64,000 nt of DNA from Proteles cristata cristata (Eukaryota; Chordata; Mammalia; Carnivora; Hyaenidae): NCBI GenBank assembly GCA_017311185.1, contig JAESUZ010005462.1, positions 3,162,001-3,226,000 of the forward strand, in the 5' to 3' direction. Numbering within the stretch: position 1 is the first letter of the stretch; every line of letters starts with the position of its first letter. Both the position numbers and the translations under genes were made by a program. The notes beneath the pieces were generated by a model. The model saw only the letters and a program-made list of their open reading frames with translations. It did no database searches and was not told the origin of the DNA. This document shows positions 33,201 through 45,850 of this stretch, piece by piece.

Positions 33201-35519
33201 GTTTGCCCTGGTAAGTTAGTAGATCAATCTGTCAGAATGTTTTCCATAAAGTACTAGGTTTTCTGCTACCTAAACACAAAGAAATAAAATTGAGAGAAAA
33301 TCTATAGTGAAAGGTACTTCTCTGTGTTATCTCAGTATAAAAAACCTGAGTAACATGATGAGAAAGATGAATAAATTTCTTTCTCCAAGAAATATTCACA
33401 TTTTTATTTAATAAAAATGTCTATGTTGATTCATAATTCTGAGTTCACCTGAAGTGTACTTGCCCGCCAGCTTGATTCCTTATTAGCAATAATAAGAATA
33501 ATATATTAGAATGTTTTAGGTCAGGATGCAGACTCTGCAGGTATACTTTAGAAAGATTGCTGACAATTCTGAGAAATTCAACCACTTTCCTTGGTTACCT
33601 TTCTAGTGGTTTGTCCTTCTTACAGTCAAGTTATCCTTCTCACTTATATCTAAATATTTTTCTATTTTACACCCAGTACCTTTTTAAATAGAGAATACCC
33701 AATTATTATATTTTCTATGTCCAAAACTAGATTTTAGAAATAATCCTTGAATTCTTTTTTCATTTTTCTTAATTCACAACTTTTTGCACTAATTTATTTA
33801 GCAAATATTTACCAAATACCACCCATTTATTGAGAATCCATTGTTTGCTGGGGATGGATAACAAAATGAATATACTGCAGCCTCTTTCCTTGCATGGTCA
33901 CTGAATATGCTCAGTGAGATCAATTGCAAAAGCAGTGGTGAGTGTGATGATAGCTTTAGGCCCGGATATGTTTAGGACTGTTTCATACCCCACTTTCTAT
34001 CATTTGCTTTCTTGAATACCTATCTATTGGGAATATATTCACCTTTTAGAGTCTTATAAATTGTATTTCTAAATGCTATTTTTCACATACCTATTTACCT
34101 GGTTTTCTACAAGATTCTGCAGAAAGTGCACTAGATTTGTTTATACTGAAATTCACATTTCTAGGGATTAAATAAGATCTGTTAAGAACATTAACATGTA
34201 CATTGGCATATTTCATCTCACCCTTCTCACACTTCTGTGAATGTAACTTACTTTCTTCATATAAAGTTCTGTGTGGCCAGTAGAAATGTTAGAGCATAGC
34301 CCCACAGTACTGGATGTCACACATCTACATCTGTACAAAATGGAGTACATGTGCAGAGCCAAGAATTCCCCTGTGGTTGCTGGTTACATTCTTGAGGGTT
34401 AACACATCACATCATCCCTTAGAACACCCATCATTGTAAAAATGGAAGAATGTCCCTGAACAACAAACTGATATAGATTGTTTTACATAGCTAGCTAACT
34501 GAGGACTTTTTAAAGAGAATTCTGCACACAAGTATGTATTATAGATACTGGGAGCAGGACATTAGCCAGCCACATGGTCCAATCAGCTAAAAGAGCAAAT
34601 AGGTTTGGCTGACATCTAAATCGTGACAGTTTACTTCAAAGAGCAAAGGATTTTGCATATAGATCTTAAAACTTGTATAATTTTACTCCCTGGAGGAAGC
34701 ATTTCTCAAAAAAAAAAAAAAAATGAAACTGCTCTAAAATCCACATCCCGGGATATACATGCTAAAGGTCTGTTGTGCCAGGTGGCCAACGAAACAGTGC
34801 ACCTGCCACCCATTTTAGTCTTTAAATCTCCCCCGGTAGATTACAAATGACCCATGTTGGATATGTCTTAAATTTTTTCCCTCCAAAATGTGCTTTTATG
34901 TAAATACCCAAGGTCAAAAGAGGATAATGGACAACTTGACAAAAGAAGGTGTGCCTTCAATCCTCACTCTTTATAGGCCCCTTAATTTCTTCCATCAGTT
35001 CTGCTGAACATCTGGGTTTTTGCTGCAAACTGAAACCACTCTTCTGTGGGTCTGACTGTGAGGCTTAGGAAAAGTTAGGTGAATATAGTTCTTTCAACAC
35101 AGAGGGCATATCAGCTTCAGCAGCGGTCCTTCTCTGAGGTGGCCCTGAAGAGAACAGAAGAGACTCACCTCTCTGGTCATCAGTATGTCCAAAACCAAAG
35201 CTTGAGGCTACTCATTTCTGTCCTTGTGAGGACCATGGCTCTGATTCAGAGTAGTAGCAGAAAGTTCTATTTCACTGGCATTTTAGCCATAATGTTCCCC
35301 ACGGTTCCCACATCATCTCTTTTTCCTGGTTTATTCACTATGGGAAGGGATAATACAGATGATCAGAAAACTTCTGTACCTATGAGAATTAATCATCTTA
35401 TTTTTCCCCAGAAACAAAGAAAGAAGGGAAGAATTTGAGCTCTCATGGTATATTCTAAGTAAAAGTTTGTTGAACAAACAAGTGTAACAGTAAAAATACC
35501 TAATATTTTGATTGTATAT
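30286..35519. other. Unassigned AT-rich DNA, no SINE
   Basis: More than 5 kb without a CAN-SINE, a young L1 or a gene I can name. The piece at about 33785-33960 (AGCAAATATTTACCAAATAC, then TTTATTGAGAATCCATTG) may be an inverted L2 fragment. A poly-A run lies at about 34709-34723. The 104-codon minus frame at 32376-32690 and the 119-codon plus frame at 35079-35438 show no domain and are probably chance. Confidence 0.45.
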
Positions 35520-35690
35520 CAGAGGTTTTGGAAAGCTCTCCTATGAGTAACCTCATTTAATCAGTCTTCAGGATAGCACTAGTTGGTACTATTATTCCCA
35601 TGTTAAGTGCGAGAGACAAAAATCACAGAAGTTCAGGAATTGTCCAAAAGCCAGGCATGAACATAAGCCTAATAGTCTCAACTGCCTCCA
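35520..35690 (-). repeat. MIR SINE relic
   Basis: Inverted MIR features: 'AACCTCATTTAATCAGTCTT', 'GTTGGTACTATTATTCCCAT', then a diverged 'CAGAAGTTCAGGAATTGTCC' region. Confidence 0.65.
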
Positions 35691-36474
35691 CCTCATGCCT
35701 GATACAGCAACCTCCCCATAACCTAGCCATGGGTTTGTTTCTTTAATAAATTATCACAGTCATTTTCTGAGTCTATTTATTACATCCTGAGGATGACATC
35801 CTTTAAGTTAAAGATTATAAAAATCAATAAATGGTCTCTTTTATGTTACATTTTGAAAACCTCTTTTTTTCTTATCACCTTCAGCTCCAGAGCATAACAG
35901 AAAACAGACCATATCTTCAACCTTACTAACATCACCTTATCTTTACTTTTTTTAAGTGAAGATAAAAGATTGCATAGGTTATTTTGAGTGCATATTTTAA
36001 AACATGAGATTAACCGTGTATTATTCTTATTTTAAGCAAATGTGGCCTTGTCAAGTTTACTTTGGCATAATATTTGGCTAAGAAATTGTGAAGATGTTTG
36101 GCAATAATATAAGAAAAAAACACACTGAGTATCTTGAGATATAATATAGTTACTTGAAGAATAGTAGTAAAGATTCTATACTCTGAAATTTCATAAAATT
36201 TCTAATCTACCTGTGTAATTCTGGCTTTCAGTTGTTTTGTGAGAATAGTAGAGGGCCATGGGTTTTATTTTGTGTGCATGAGTGTGCATGTGCATATGTG
36301 TGTGTTAATTGGCTAAAATATTTTATAATGTATCCCATGACATTTATATGCATTTAAAAATCATTTTAAACCTGAAACTCAGAGATTGTGTTGGTACATC
36401 TCTTTCCAGACTTTATGTATACATACGTAAATAGAAAAGAGAGTGAAAATAAAACATATTTGTTTAACTAAAAA
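35691..36474. other. Unassigned AT-rich DNA
   Basis: No gene or transposon is recognised. There is a short TG-rich stretch at about 36271-36304. Confidence 0.5.
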
Positions 36475-36856
36475 GAAGATGTAGTTTATCTATACAATGG
36501 AATACTACATGGCAATGAGAAAGAATGAAATCTGGCCATGTGTAGCAACATGGATGGACCTTGAGGGTGTTATGCTGAGCGAAATAAGTCAGGCAAATAC
36601 CATATGATTGCACATATAGGAGGATTAGGAGGAACTTAATGGAGGACCAAGGGGGAGAAGAAGAGGGGAAATAGTAGGGGAGAGGGAGAGAGGCAAACCA
36701 TGAAAGACTCTTGAATGCTGATAAAAACTGAGGACTGATGGGTGTGGGGGGGAGGGGAGATGTACATGGAGGAGGGCACTTGTGGGGATGAGCACTGGGT
36801 GTTATATGGAAACCAACTTGACAATAAGCTATTTGTACAAAAATAAAAATAAAAAG
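36475..36856 (+). mobile_element. Carnivore L1 3' end
   Basis: A 5'-truncated L1. It begins in ORF2 (TACAATGGAATACTACATGG, GAACATGG-type motif) and runs through 'GCGAAATAAGTCAGGCAAAT', a purine-rich 3'UTR and GGGATGAGCACTGGGTGTTA to an A-rich tail. The 139-codon minus-strand frame 36464-36883 is antisense to this element. Confidence 0.9.
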
Positions 36857-37448
36857 TATACCACTATTTTTGTAAATAAACATTAAAATCTATTTTTTGT
36901 AACGCAAACATCAAAATTGATATTCTTCTAAATTATTTCAAATTCATTAGTTTGAAAGAGTTTTTTCAGTAGAATATTTTTGGATAATTTTATACTATTT
37001 TACAGTTTTATATTCTTTTTATTTTGGATTATATGTGCCCAAGAATAAGTAACCTCAACTATGAGACAGTCACCTATTTTCCAGAGAAGAAACAAAAAAT
37101 GTTCTAAGCCAACTGAATAATTAAACATTTAGGGTTGTGGACAAAATGGCCAAATGACTGTAAGTGTTCAATATACTAAATTAAGTATCTACACATCCTT
37201 TAAATCACCAGATACTTAGCAATAGTGGCGATTCTTTCTACTCATATTTTATAAAACTGTTTTATTCAGTATCTTTGGAGACATCTTTGATACCTCCCTG
37301 AGTTATCTCTCTTTCAGAGCACATGCTGTTCATCCAGGGCTTTTGAGTTCGTTGATAGTGCAGCCAGAGGAAGGTCTATCCCAAACCACAAGTCTTCAGT
37401 ACATAACATGAGGACACAGATGTGTGCTGTTTCATTCATTGAATTGAT

Positions 37449-37480
37449 ATATAGATATAGATCTATATAGATATAGATCT
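37449..37480. repeat. Perfect 2 x 16 bp tandem
   Basis: Two identical copies of ATATAGATATAGATCT. The unit contains the palindrome AGATCT and the array is nearly self-complementary, so it can form a small cruciform or hairpin. Confidence 0.9.
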
Positions 37481-37811
37481 ATCAAATTCATAATTATGAG
37501 GTCATACTTTACAATAATTACAGCTAATTTTTTTACCTCTTTTTTAAAACAGATTCTTTCATGACCCCTTGAAGCATGGAAACTAGGATTGATTGATGTT
37601 TAATTAACATGTCTTCCCTCTTGCTCAGCCATCCCAACATAGTACTTAGGTGTTCAAAACAATATAACTGAGAGGCTGCCCCATAATAAGCAGGATTTTG
37701 TTAGGACTTAAATATGAAATGACTCTCTTTTTGCTGAGGGGTATTAGCAGGAAAATTTTCAGTTTAAACTGCAGCTATGAAAGAAATATCTACCTCTTCA
37801 CTGTTGTTGCT

Positions 37812-38267
37812 CTATTGCTTCTTCAACTTCACGTTTCTTCTGTGGAGCTTTTCTGTGTAACCAAAATAACAAACTTGAAATCCCAGTAGGCCAAAGCAAA
37901 AAACTAGAGTCAAGAACAGAGTGACTGCTAGCACAGCAGGCTCAGTGACTATCCTGTCCCCAGTGGGGTGGCGCACTTCGGTGCCCTGTGACAGACCATG
38001 GTTCCCCTCCAATTGCTGCATTCGCCTCCTGCAAGCTGTAGCTACAGCCTGACTCCAGTACAGCTGTGACTGGTGGAGAACACGAAAACACAATCGATTG
38101 ATTGTTTCATATGAATAAAGTGAGTGTATGGTGTCACAGGATTTAATTGATTTCTCATGGATGTTGGTACTTTGAAAGAGGTTGACACTTGCCTTTTCTC
38201 CGCATACTGTGGCCCCTCTAAATGAGGTAGGGTGTTGTGCTTTCCTCTTGTCACCAGCTTCTCTCAT
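37812..38267 (-). CDS. Unrecognised 151-codon open frame
   Basis: This is the longest uninterrupted frame outside recognisable repeats. It starts at an ATG complementary to 38265-38267. The protein would be basic, with a Cys/Arg-rich middle and one hydrophobic stretch at about residues 108-133, followed by a positively charged C-terminus ending in a KLKKQ tail. That is the layout of a small single-pass membrane protein. I recognise no family. There is no evident promoter, and a lone frame this long is expected about once by chance in a window of this size. Alternatives are an exon of an unknown gene or a decayed retrocopy. Very uncertain. Confidence 0.12.
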   Translation of the reverse strand: MREAGDKRKAQHPTSFRGATVCGEKASVNLFQSTNIHEKSIKSCDTIHSLYSYETINRLCFRVLHQSQLYWSQAVATACRRRMQQLEGNHGLSQGTEVRHPTGDRIVTEPAVLAVTLFLTLVFCFGLLGFQVCYFGYTEKLHRRNVKLKKQ

Positions 38268-41200
38268 CCATTAAGCTAGTCTTTCACCAGGCTGGCCTTA
38301 CTGCGGTACTTGAAACCACAGATAAAGAAGGAGGACCATTATCACTTAAAAATAAGTACACTGCTTTGGTGTTGAGGTCTCTCAGCTTACTAACATAGTA
38401 AATAGCTTCAGCCTTTTCAGTCCTTTTCCCTCAGTGCTTGTTTCTTCAGTGCTCCCTGAATATTGAGAGTGTCAGCTGGTATTTCATTTCTGAGTGTCTA
38501 AACTTGTTGTGTGCCCTGTTTCCAGGGAACAAGTGCCCCAATGTAGGCTGGGAAGTCATTGCTCAAAATTCCATTTCTTTATTGAATGGTTGAGTTGTGG
38601 CATTGCACTCTTCTTCCAAAGGTGGGGCAGGATGGCTGGCGATGGAATTAAGCATGCGGATATGGATCTAGCCCAAGTGAAAACTGTCTTAAGGAAAAGT
38701 GGTAGGAGTAGGTCAGGATGCAGAACACCCTCTGACCCACACAGTTCATGCTGGGATAAGGAATAACCCTCCTGACAACTTCCCTTTTTTCCTGCAAAGT
38801 GTCAGCCCAGCCTTCAGCTAGTCCATTCTCCCACACCTCTGTAAGGTAGGTTTTTCTTGTCTTCATGTCTCATATAAAGACACAGGATGGGAATAAGTAA
38901 TTGCCTAAAGTTACCGGGGCTGTCCCTCATTATCCATGTCTCTCTGTCTTTCCTCTCCTGTGGAATAGCTCACCCAGACTCATAAAAGTGTGGGGATTTA
39001 AGCAGTTCCCAGAAACCTGTATGATGCAAGAATCTTATGCCACTTGTTGCTCTTGAAAACATAGTGTTGCCTGATTCTGCAGCACCATGTTAGCTTATAA
39101 CAGCAAAGCACAGACTGAAAATACGTAAACAGCTGTTGGGGGCTAGGAGGCAGACCAGTGGGGAGGCCGAGTGTAACAGAATAGGCTGCCAAATTCTTGG
39201 CTGCCATATGTGCTGTGTAATACTTGTCATCTCAAGTGAGTCATTAAAAGGTTTCCCCTTAATGGGGCTTTGAAGTGCTGGGACAGCTTGAGCGCATCTA
39301 TAAATTGCCACAAACAGCCCTCTGACTGAGTTAGCTAATTGCTTGCTCTTTGACTTATTAGGATCAACTGAGTTAAATAATTTGTCACATGTGTGGCTCG
39401 TAATAAATAATGTGACTAGCCAGTTTGTGAGCTGTTTTGGTGATATATTGTGCCCCTTTTGGATGTTGTCACATATAGCTAGCAAATGCAGGCTGTTTTA
39501 TTCGTAGGACTATCATATCCCTGCATAAAGAGTAAGTTCTGACAGAGCAACTGGGGAAAAAAATTTTAAAGAGTCTAATTACAAACCAGTGTGTTCATTT
39601 CATCTTCAACCTTTCCATAGAGCATTAATCATCACTTCTCTTGGTTATTAGGCATATATATCACACATCATGCACGTCATAGGTGAAAGGATATAAATAA
39701 AAGTATTGAAATATTAGCATTAATATGGATTGAATTTTTATAGTTAGGGTATAATGTTTTGTCTTTGTGAAAAGTGAGATAATCCTGCCAGCAGCCTGGT
39801 GGATATCCTCAGTAGCTCAGTACTACGTCTAGGCCAGCATTTATGCTGTGGGCAAACAGTGGGCCAGACGCTGTGGGCCACACCAAGGGTATTGCTGTCC
39901 ACTGTCAGAAGACAGACAGCAATAAGTGGAAAAATTAGAATGATGGGCAAGGGAGAGATGATTTTGTAAAAGGGGATCTGGAAAGATAATTGTCCAATCA
40001 TAGGAGAGGGAGTATGCTCTGATAGCTAGCAGTTACAATTAAGGACTTTTTTTGACCAGTAAATAATCTGGTACCTAAAGGTAGTCACTGCATGACACAG
40101 AAGGACAGAGTTGCCAGCACATCTGGACTGCCTGGCTTGAATATCAATATCATATATTTGTTTCCATTCGGGAAAAAGGGGGGGAAAGGGCAAGCAGCTT
40201 GCCATGTTGTTAATCTTAGTCTGGACTATGTTCTTGTAGAAAGTATTATGTGACTAGTAAGAAAAGAATTGAGCTGTTTTGTAACTATTTTTTAAAATCC
40301 TAACAAGAATACATCATAATTGGCTTTCCTTAATATTAGCAACAGCAGCTTAGAGCCACAATTTCGTTGTATTTAGCATAGAACAAATAGATCTGAAATG
40401 AAGGAAGTTCTGCTTTTCTTTTATAAAATCTGTAGATTAGTCCTTCGTAATTTCATGAAGAATAATTCTGTAACAAATAAGATAAGAAAAGTCCATCTTA
40501 CCAAAGGTTTCCTTCAGTGTTTCATTTCATGGAATGTCATTTATAATTTATTTGTCTGTGCTCCCCAAAGCCCTCAATTGAAATAATAATAGCCTTAACT
40601 TACACTTTTATGGCAATTTTAAAAATTAAAATATTGCATTCTCTAGATGTGTTACTTCAAAATTAACATTCTTCTGCTCTTTTCTCTAATGACCTATTCT
40701 TTTTCTCTCTTTAAATATAATTATTTAGGGTTTTAATATATCTCTGTGCTTGCACATTATCACTGAGACAACAGGCAATAAAAATGCCAGAAAGTCTCAA
40801 ACAGTGAGGCCAAGAAGTCACAAACAGGCCCCAGCTGGAGTGTTTCCAGTTTGTTCTCCCCTTTTCCTCCACCTCTTTCCTGACCAGCCCTTTCTTTACC
40901 CATGGTACTTGGTAACTCCCTCCCCTTCTGGATGTTCACTGTGTAATTAGATAATGGTTAAAGTGTGCAGGGTAAAGATATGGGATGTGAATGGCTGTGT
41001 TCAGTTTGGAGAAGATTAGGTATTTACTCTCTCATAAGGGGAAGCCACCCAAACCTGGATTTGTTTTGTATGCAAAATAGTCACTGTCTGCAGCTGCCCC
41101 CGACATTCATTTTTCCAACATATGGCACAGGTGACATTATCAGTTTCCTGGGCCCTATTCATGTTTATTTTTGCATACATATATACCCTTGGTAAAATTT

Positions 41201-41414
41201 ATCATGTATGGCTTCTACAAGAAGTGATATATAGAAAAGTAAAACTATCAATATGGCTTAATTTAAATAATGATGTATGTTTCACATTTGTTTTGAATAC
41301 TATTCCTGAATGACTTCTTAAATTTCATAGGTATGTCTTGGGTATAACAAAAGTAATGATTCTATTAAAAGGAATAGGTGTAAGTAAAGGGGTATTTAAA
41401 AATATTTATCTCAG

Positions 41415-41648
41415 AGTGCCTGGATGGCTCAGTTGGTTAAGCATGTGGCTCAGGTCATGATCTCACAGTTTGTGGGTTTGAGCCCCGTGTCGGGCTCTGT
41501 GCTGACAGCTCAGAGCCTGAAGTCCCCTTTGAATTCTGTGTCTCCCTCTCTTTCTGCCTCTCCCCTGCTCACATTCTGTCTCTGTCTCTTTCTCTCTCTC
41601 TCTCTCTCAAAAATAAATAAACATTAAATTGTTTTTAAGAAAAAAATT
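41415..41648 (+). mobile_element. CAN-SINE
   Basis: Sense copy with an internal deletion next to the A box (GTTAAGCATGTGGCTCAGG). Related flanks AATATTTATCTCAGA (about 41399-41414) and AACATTTATCTCAAGA (about 41650-41665) are the target duplication. Confidence 0.95.
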
Positions 41649-41665
41649 AAAACATTTATCTCAAG

Positions 41666-43470
41666 ATAACTGGCACTGGAGTATATTTCCTCCTCTTAAA
41701 AGACAAAATGTGCTGAGGTTGTACACACAGCCAATCTGAGGCTTCCCCTGTCACAAACAAAGACCCACAATGATAATTTGGCTTGGATTGCTTTGCAACT
41801 GTGCTATGTATATGAAGAGGCGGGGTGGGGGGGAAGAATGATTGAGATTGTGGATTGATTAGCACCAGCATATATTCTGCTTTTAAGAGCTGAGTCATTA
41901 CTGAAAATGCAAGCTGAATGAAGTACTCATCCTTAGCTCTTCTCTATCATGTAAAATGGCAGGTGTGTCCTAGTTTTGTATACAAATCTGTCATCCCAGT
42001 AGCAGGGTTCTCATTTGGTACTGAGGAGCAAGGAGTGACTGAAAGAAACTGGCATTGATTTCATTGCTTATTTGTGTAGATAAACCCTATGGAGTGGCCA
42101 TTGAATTAAATCTTTCAAGTCAAGTGCCAAAGACAGCATGTTGGCAGAAGCACAGTGGAGTCTGGCTGCTTGTCATGGCCTTATTCTCCCCTCTACCCAG
42201 AAAAGCAAGCACCAGTTGTGACCTGTTCCTCCCCACCTACAAAAGAGAGTAGACACCACTTCCTCTGGGGGTAGCTGGTGGTGGACAAGCAGAATCAGAG
42301 ACTGCCATAACCCAAAACACCATGGTATACAAGTCTCAGTGGCTGCCTCCCCTATGCCAAGCTTTATGGAAACATCCTAAGAAATCAGTCTGCCTATGCT
42401 TATGACGGTAGCACACCAGGAGGAAGAACAGGGAGGTAGTCAGAGGACAGACACCTTTTGTCGTTAGCAAGTGTCCTCCAGAATATGAATGGGGAAATAG
42501 CCCACTAAATGTTACCGGACAGGATTGTCTCTGTCCCACAGCATGGTTCCAAACACTGGGTTTTGTGATTTCTTTTTCTACAGGTCTCAGCTTTTTATTT
42601 TTTTAACAATAAAATTTATTTTCTGCCCATAACCATTTCATTCTACTTTCCTGCCCTGCTGACAAGCAGGGGTAGAATGGTCCCAGGTTCTTCAGCATTC
42701 CTAACCATATCAGAAATGTTACTACGTGAACATCTAAAAGCTGTGGCTCTCACACAGATCGACAATTCAGAATACCCACATACCAGACATTCACCAGGGA
42801 GCAAGATCTTGACAGCCCTCCTCAGCTTCTGCCAAAAGCAAGTCTGAAATCATTGCTGTTAAAAGCATGACACCAAGCCAACCTCTTCTTTGCTCTATAA
42901 ACCATCTCTCTGCTTCAAATGAGATCACCCTAGAGAAACATACCTGGCCCACATTTTCATTATCTCCCCCCACCTGAATGGTCTGCCCTAAGTTGTGATG
43001 TGTGTATATCTTTGCCTTTTATTTAGAGGTTCTATTTAGAAAAACAAAGGGTAAGAACTAAAGGAACAGTTTAGCATCTCCAAAGACATCTTTGAAAACA
43101 TTCCCAGTTGTGTTATTCAGTATCCATGTATAAGAATTCATGTACCTCTTGCCAGAGAAAAGCATTCCTGAAGAAGTAGTACTTTCCTTTTATTCAAACA
43201 GAATGAACTTTATAACCTAGTGGGGCTTCCTTCTTGCTTTCAGTTGCATTATCCACTTACAGACTAAGGGAAGCTTGATGTCCGTGTTTTCTTCCAATTG
43301 ACACAATATGACTTCAGATACCATTTAATATTTCCTTTTCAGATTGTTATTTGAATTTAGTCATTCACATTAAACATGTCTGAAATCATTTTTAGGAGAA
43401 AAGTAGATAAAAATCATGAGTTCATTAAAATGAACATTTTAAACTTAAAATTTACATAACGATCCTACTC
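41666..43470. other. Unassigned unique DNA
   Basis: No gene or high-confidence repeat is found. A G-rich run is at about 41819-41833. The portion 42600-43010 could be an old repeat, but I cannot name it. Confidence 0.45.
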
Positions 43471-43482
43471 CTGATATCTTTT

Positions 43483-43695
43483 TTTTTTAATATTTTTATT
43501 TATTTCTAGGAGAGACAGAGACAGCATGAGCAGGGGAGGGTCAGAGAGAGAGGGAGACACAGACTCTGAAATAGGCTCCAAGCTCTGAGCTGGCAGTCAG
43601 CACAGAGCCCGACGCGGGGCTCGAACCCACGAACCGCGAGATCATGACCCAAGCGAAAGTCGGACGCTTAACCGACTAAGCCACCCAGGTGCCCC
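43483..43695 (-). mobile_element. CAN-SINE, young subfamily
   Basis: Inverted copy with conserved CpGs (GCCCGACGCGGGGCTCGAAC, GAACCGCGAGATC, AAGTCGGACGCTTAACCG). Short T-rich flanks GATATCTTTTTT and CTATCTTTTTTT suggest the target duplication. It sits on the T-rich end of the adjoining L1. Confidence 0.96.
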
Positions 43696-43699
43696 CTAT

Positions 43700-43951
43700 C
43701 TTTTTTTTAATTATTTTATTAAAATATAATTGACATACAGCACTGTGTACATTCAAGGTAGATGGCTTACGGGCGCCTGGATGGCTCAGTTGGTTAAGTG
43801 TCCGACTTTGGCTCAGGTCATTATCTCACAGTTTGTGGGTTTAAGACCTGTGTCGGGCTCTGTACTGACTGCCAGCTCAGAGCCTGGAGCTGGCTTCAGA
43901 TTGTTTCCCTCTCTCTCTGACCTTCCCTGGCTCACGCTGTCTCTCTCTGTC

Positions 43952-43997
<46 letters not shown>

Positions 43998-44290
43998 AAA
44001 TAAGTAAAACATTAAAAAAATTTTTTAAGGTAGACAGCTTAAGAGAGAGAGCAAAATGATTACCACAATAAGTTTAATTAACAACTATTACCTCATATAG
44101 ATACAAAAAGAAAAAAAATGTTTGTGTGTGAGAGAGAGATGAGAACTTTTAGGATCTACTTTCTTTACAACTTTCAAATGTGCCACCCAGCACTGTTAAT
44201 GGTCATCATGCTGTATATTACACCACTATACGTAATTTATCTTATAACTAGAATGTTGTAACTTTCTACTTCTGAATTCAAGTAACATAC
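43700..44290 (-). mobile_element. Old L1 3' end, split by a SINE
   Basis: Inverted L1 3'UTR sequence: 'AAAATATAATTGACATACAG' before the SINE, then 'ATTACCACAATAAGTTTAAT', 'GATGAGAACTTTTAGGATCT' and 'CATCATGCTGTATATTACAC' after it. The SINE at 43770-44026 is inserted in the middle. Confidence 0.82.
43770..44026 (+). mobile_element. CAN-SINE with expanded CT tract
   Basis: Sense copy carrying CTGACTGCCAGCTCAG and a (CT/GT) tract at about 43940-43996. Target duplications AAGGTAGATGGCTTA (43755-43769) and AAGGTAGACAGCTTA (44027-44041) lie in the host L1. It forms an inverted pair with the 43.5 kb SINE, about 74 bp away. Confidence 0.96.
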
Positions 44291-44424
44291 AATTATTGCT
44301 TTTTAGATTCTGAATTATTCAGCTGTTTTATCTGGTTATTGAGTACCAGGGTGCTCAATCATATGTAATGTATTCTGTCATTCTATAGCTACTGAACATT
44401 TATTTGTGACCTTTGTAGCAGAGT

Positions 44425-44600
44425 GTAGTAGAAAGAGGAGGTCTAAACTTAATTCAGAGATTTAGAAATGAATCCCAACTCTGCCCCTTTTGACACCTCT
44501 GAGATAAATTTCATCATCTGTAAAAGTCTTTTACTCAAAGGGTCTTTAAAATTATTAAAAGAAGTGCAGAATATATAAATGTCTATCTCTGTGCTCTGCA
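44425..44600 (+). repeat. MIR-like relic
   Basis: Sense MIR-type order: 'GAAATGAATCCCAACTCTGC', 'TTTCATCATCTGTAAAAGTC' and 'TTAAAATTATTAAAAGAAGT'. Diverged and approximate. Confidence 0.5.
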
Positions 44601-45833
44601 AAATAGTGTTCTCAATTTCCTTCCATCCTTTTTGGTTCCCAGAGTTTGAGACAATCTTGTGATGAAGTATACTAAGTTTATAAAACTAAGTAATTTACCT
44701 CAAATTACTGCTGTTTCCCTTGGGTCATCTCTATACTCACCCCATATTTATTAATATAGAAAATTGTTTCCCAGGTTACCTGATTACTCATTTAGGATAG
44801 ATGGGTGAATAAATTTATGGGTAAACATCTACTGCTTGCAGAACAACTATTGAGAGGTCAAGTTAACATTTAGGACCCTGCTTCCTCTAGCTCTCTCACT
44901 GGGGAAGAACACATCTACCCATAGGCGTGCAAAGACACCTACAGTAACAGTGGCTAATTGGTGATAGTATGTTTCTCTGTCTCCATTCTGCCTTCTGTTA
45001 TCAGCATTCCTGAATATGTGTTTTCTTCAAATTTTCATGAGACAATTTTAGTTTTATTCTGATTTGTCTCCTCAGAATTTTCTTTGATTTGCTGACTTAT
45101 CTTTATTAAACACCTAAAGCCATACTTATTAATAGTTCAAAATTAGTCAAGCAATAGAGGGATTTTTCTTCTTACAGCTTTATTCCAAGATATGTGTCCA
45201 CATGTTTCTAGCAATCCTTGTGGTAGGCACCTTCTTGTACAGTACTTAGAGAAGGCTCACAGGTTTACATTTTCAGGTGGGGTGAGTATCAGAAAGCTGG
45301 TAGGAGAATGTACAGTGTTGTGGTGGTCTGAGTGCACAGTGTTGTAAAATCCAGGTGAATGGATTCTAGAGTGGTCAAAATTATTTCCATCTATATTTGT
45401 CTGCAAGCCCTACCAAATCTGTCAGATATAACCCTATTATTACCTTTAAAAACTTACCTAATTGCTTGTATTACCCTATAATAGTAAAAATATATCTTTG
45501 TTAATATTTCAGAGGGGAGAAAACCTTTTATAAGAAACATGTTAAGATTATTTTATGAGACTTATTTCACCACATTTTAAAGTAATCCTTATTTTGACTC
45601 TATTAGTGTGCCCTATAACAAAATGCAAAGTGTGAATATTTTAACTTTAAAAATTGTCACAAATTCCAACCCTTTAGAGTTCAAAGTGATTTTTCCATGA
45701 ATTCAAGAATTTATCAGAAAACCATCAGAAGGCAACACACAGAATCTCTCTAAAAATTATTGTGAATAAATTGGGAAATATGGCTGTATATACCCATACA
45801 GTTTGTCAGAAGCATATTTTGCATAAACTGAAA
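44601..45833. other. Unassigned AT-rich DNA
   Basis: No gene or repeat is recognised. Confidence 0.5.
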
Positions 45834-45850
45834 GACAACACTGATTTTTT

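Larger units (their letters stand above)
36857..41397. other. Unique DNA, SINE-free
   Basis: About 4.5 kb with no interspersed repeat I can name. It contains the 16-bp tandem at 37449-37480, the 151-codon minus-strand frame at 37812-38267 and a block at 39230-39500 that looks like a conserved non-coding element. Confidence 0.45.

Noticed and set aside
36464..36883. 139-codon minus-strand open frame
   Set aside because: It is the antisense of a carnivore L1 3' end; low-complexity Pro/Ser-rich sequence comes from the purine-rich L1 3'UTR.
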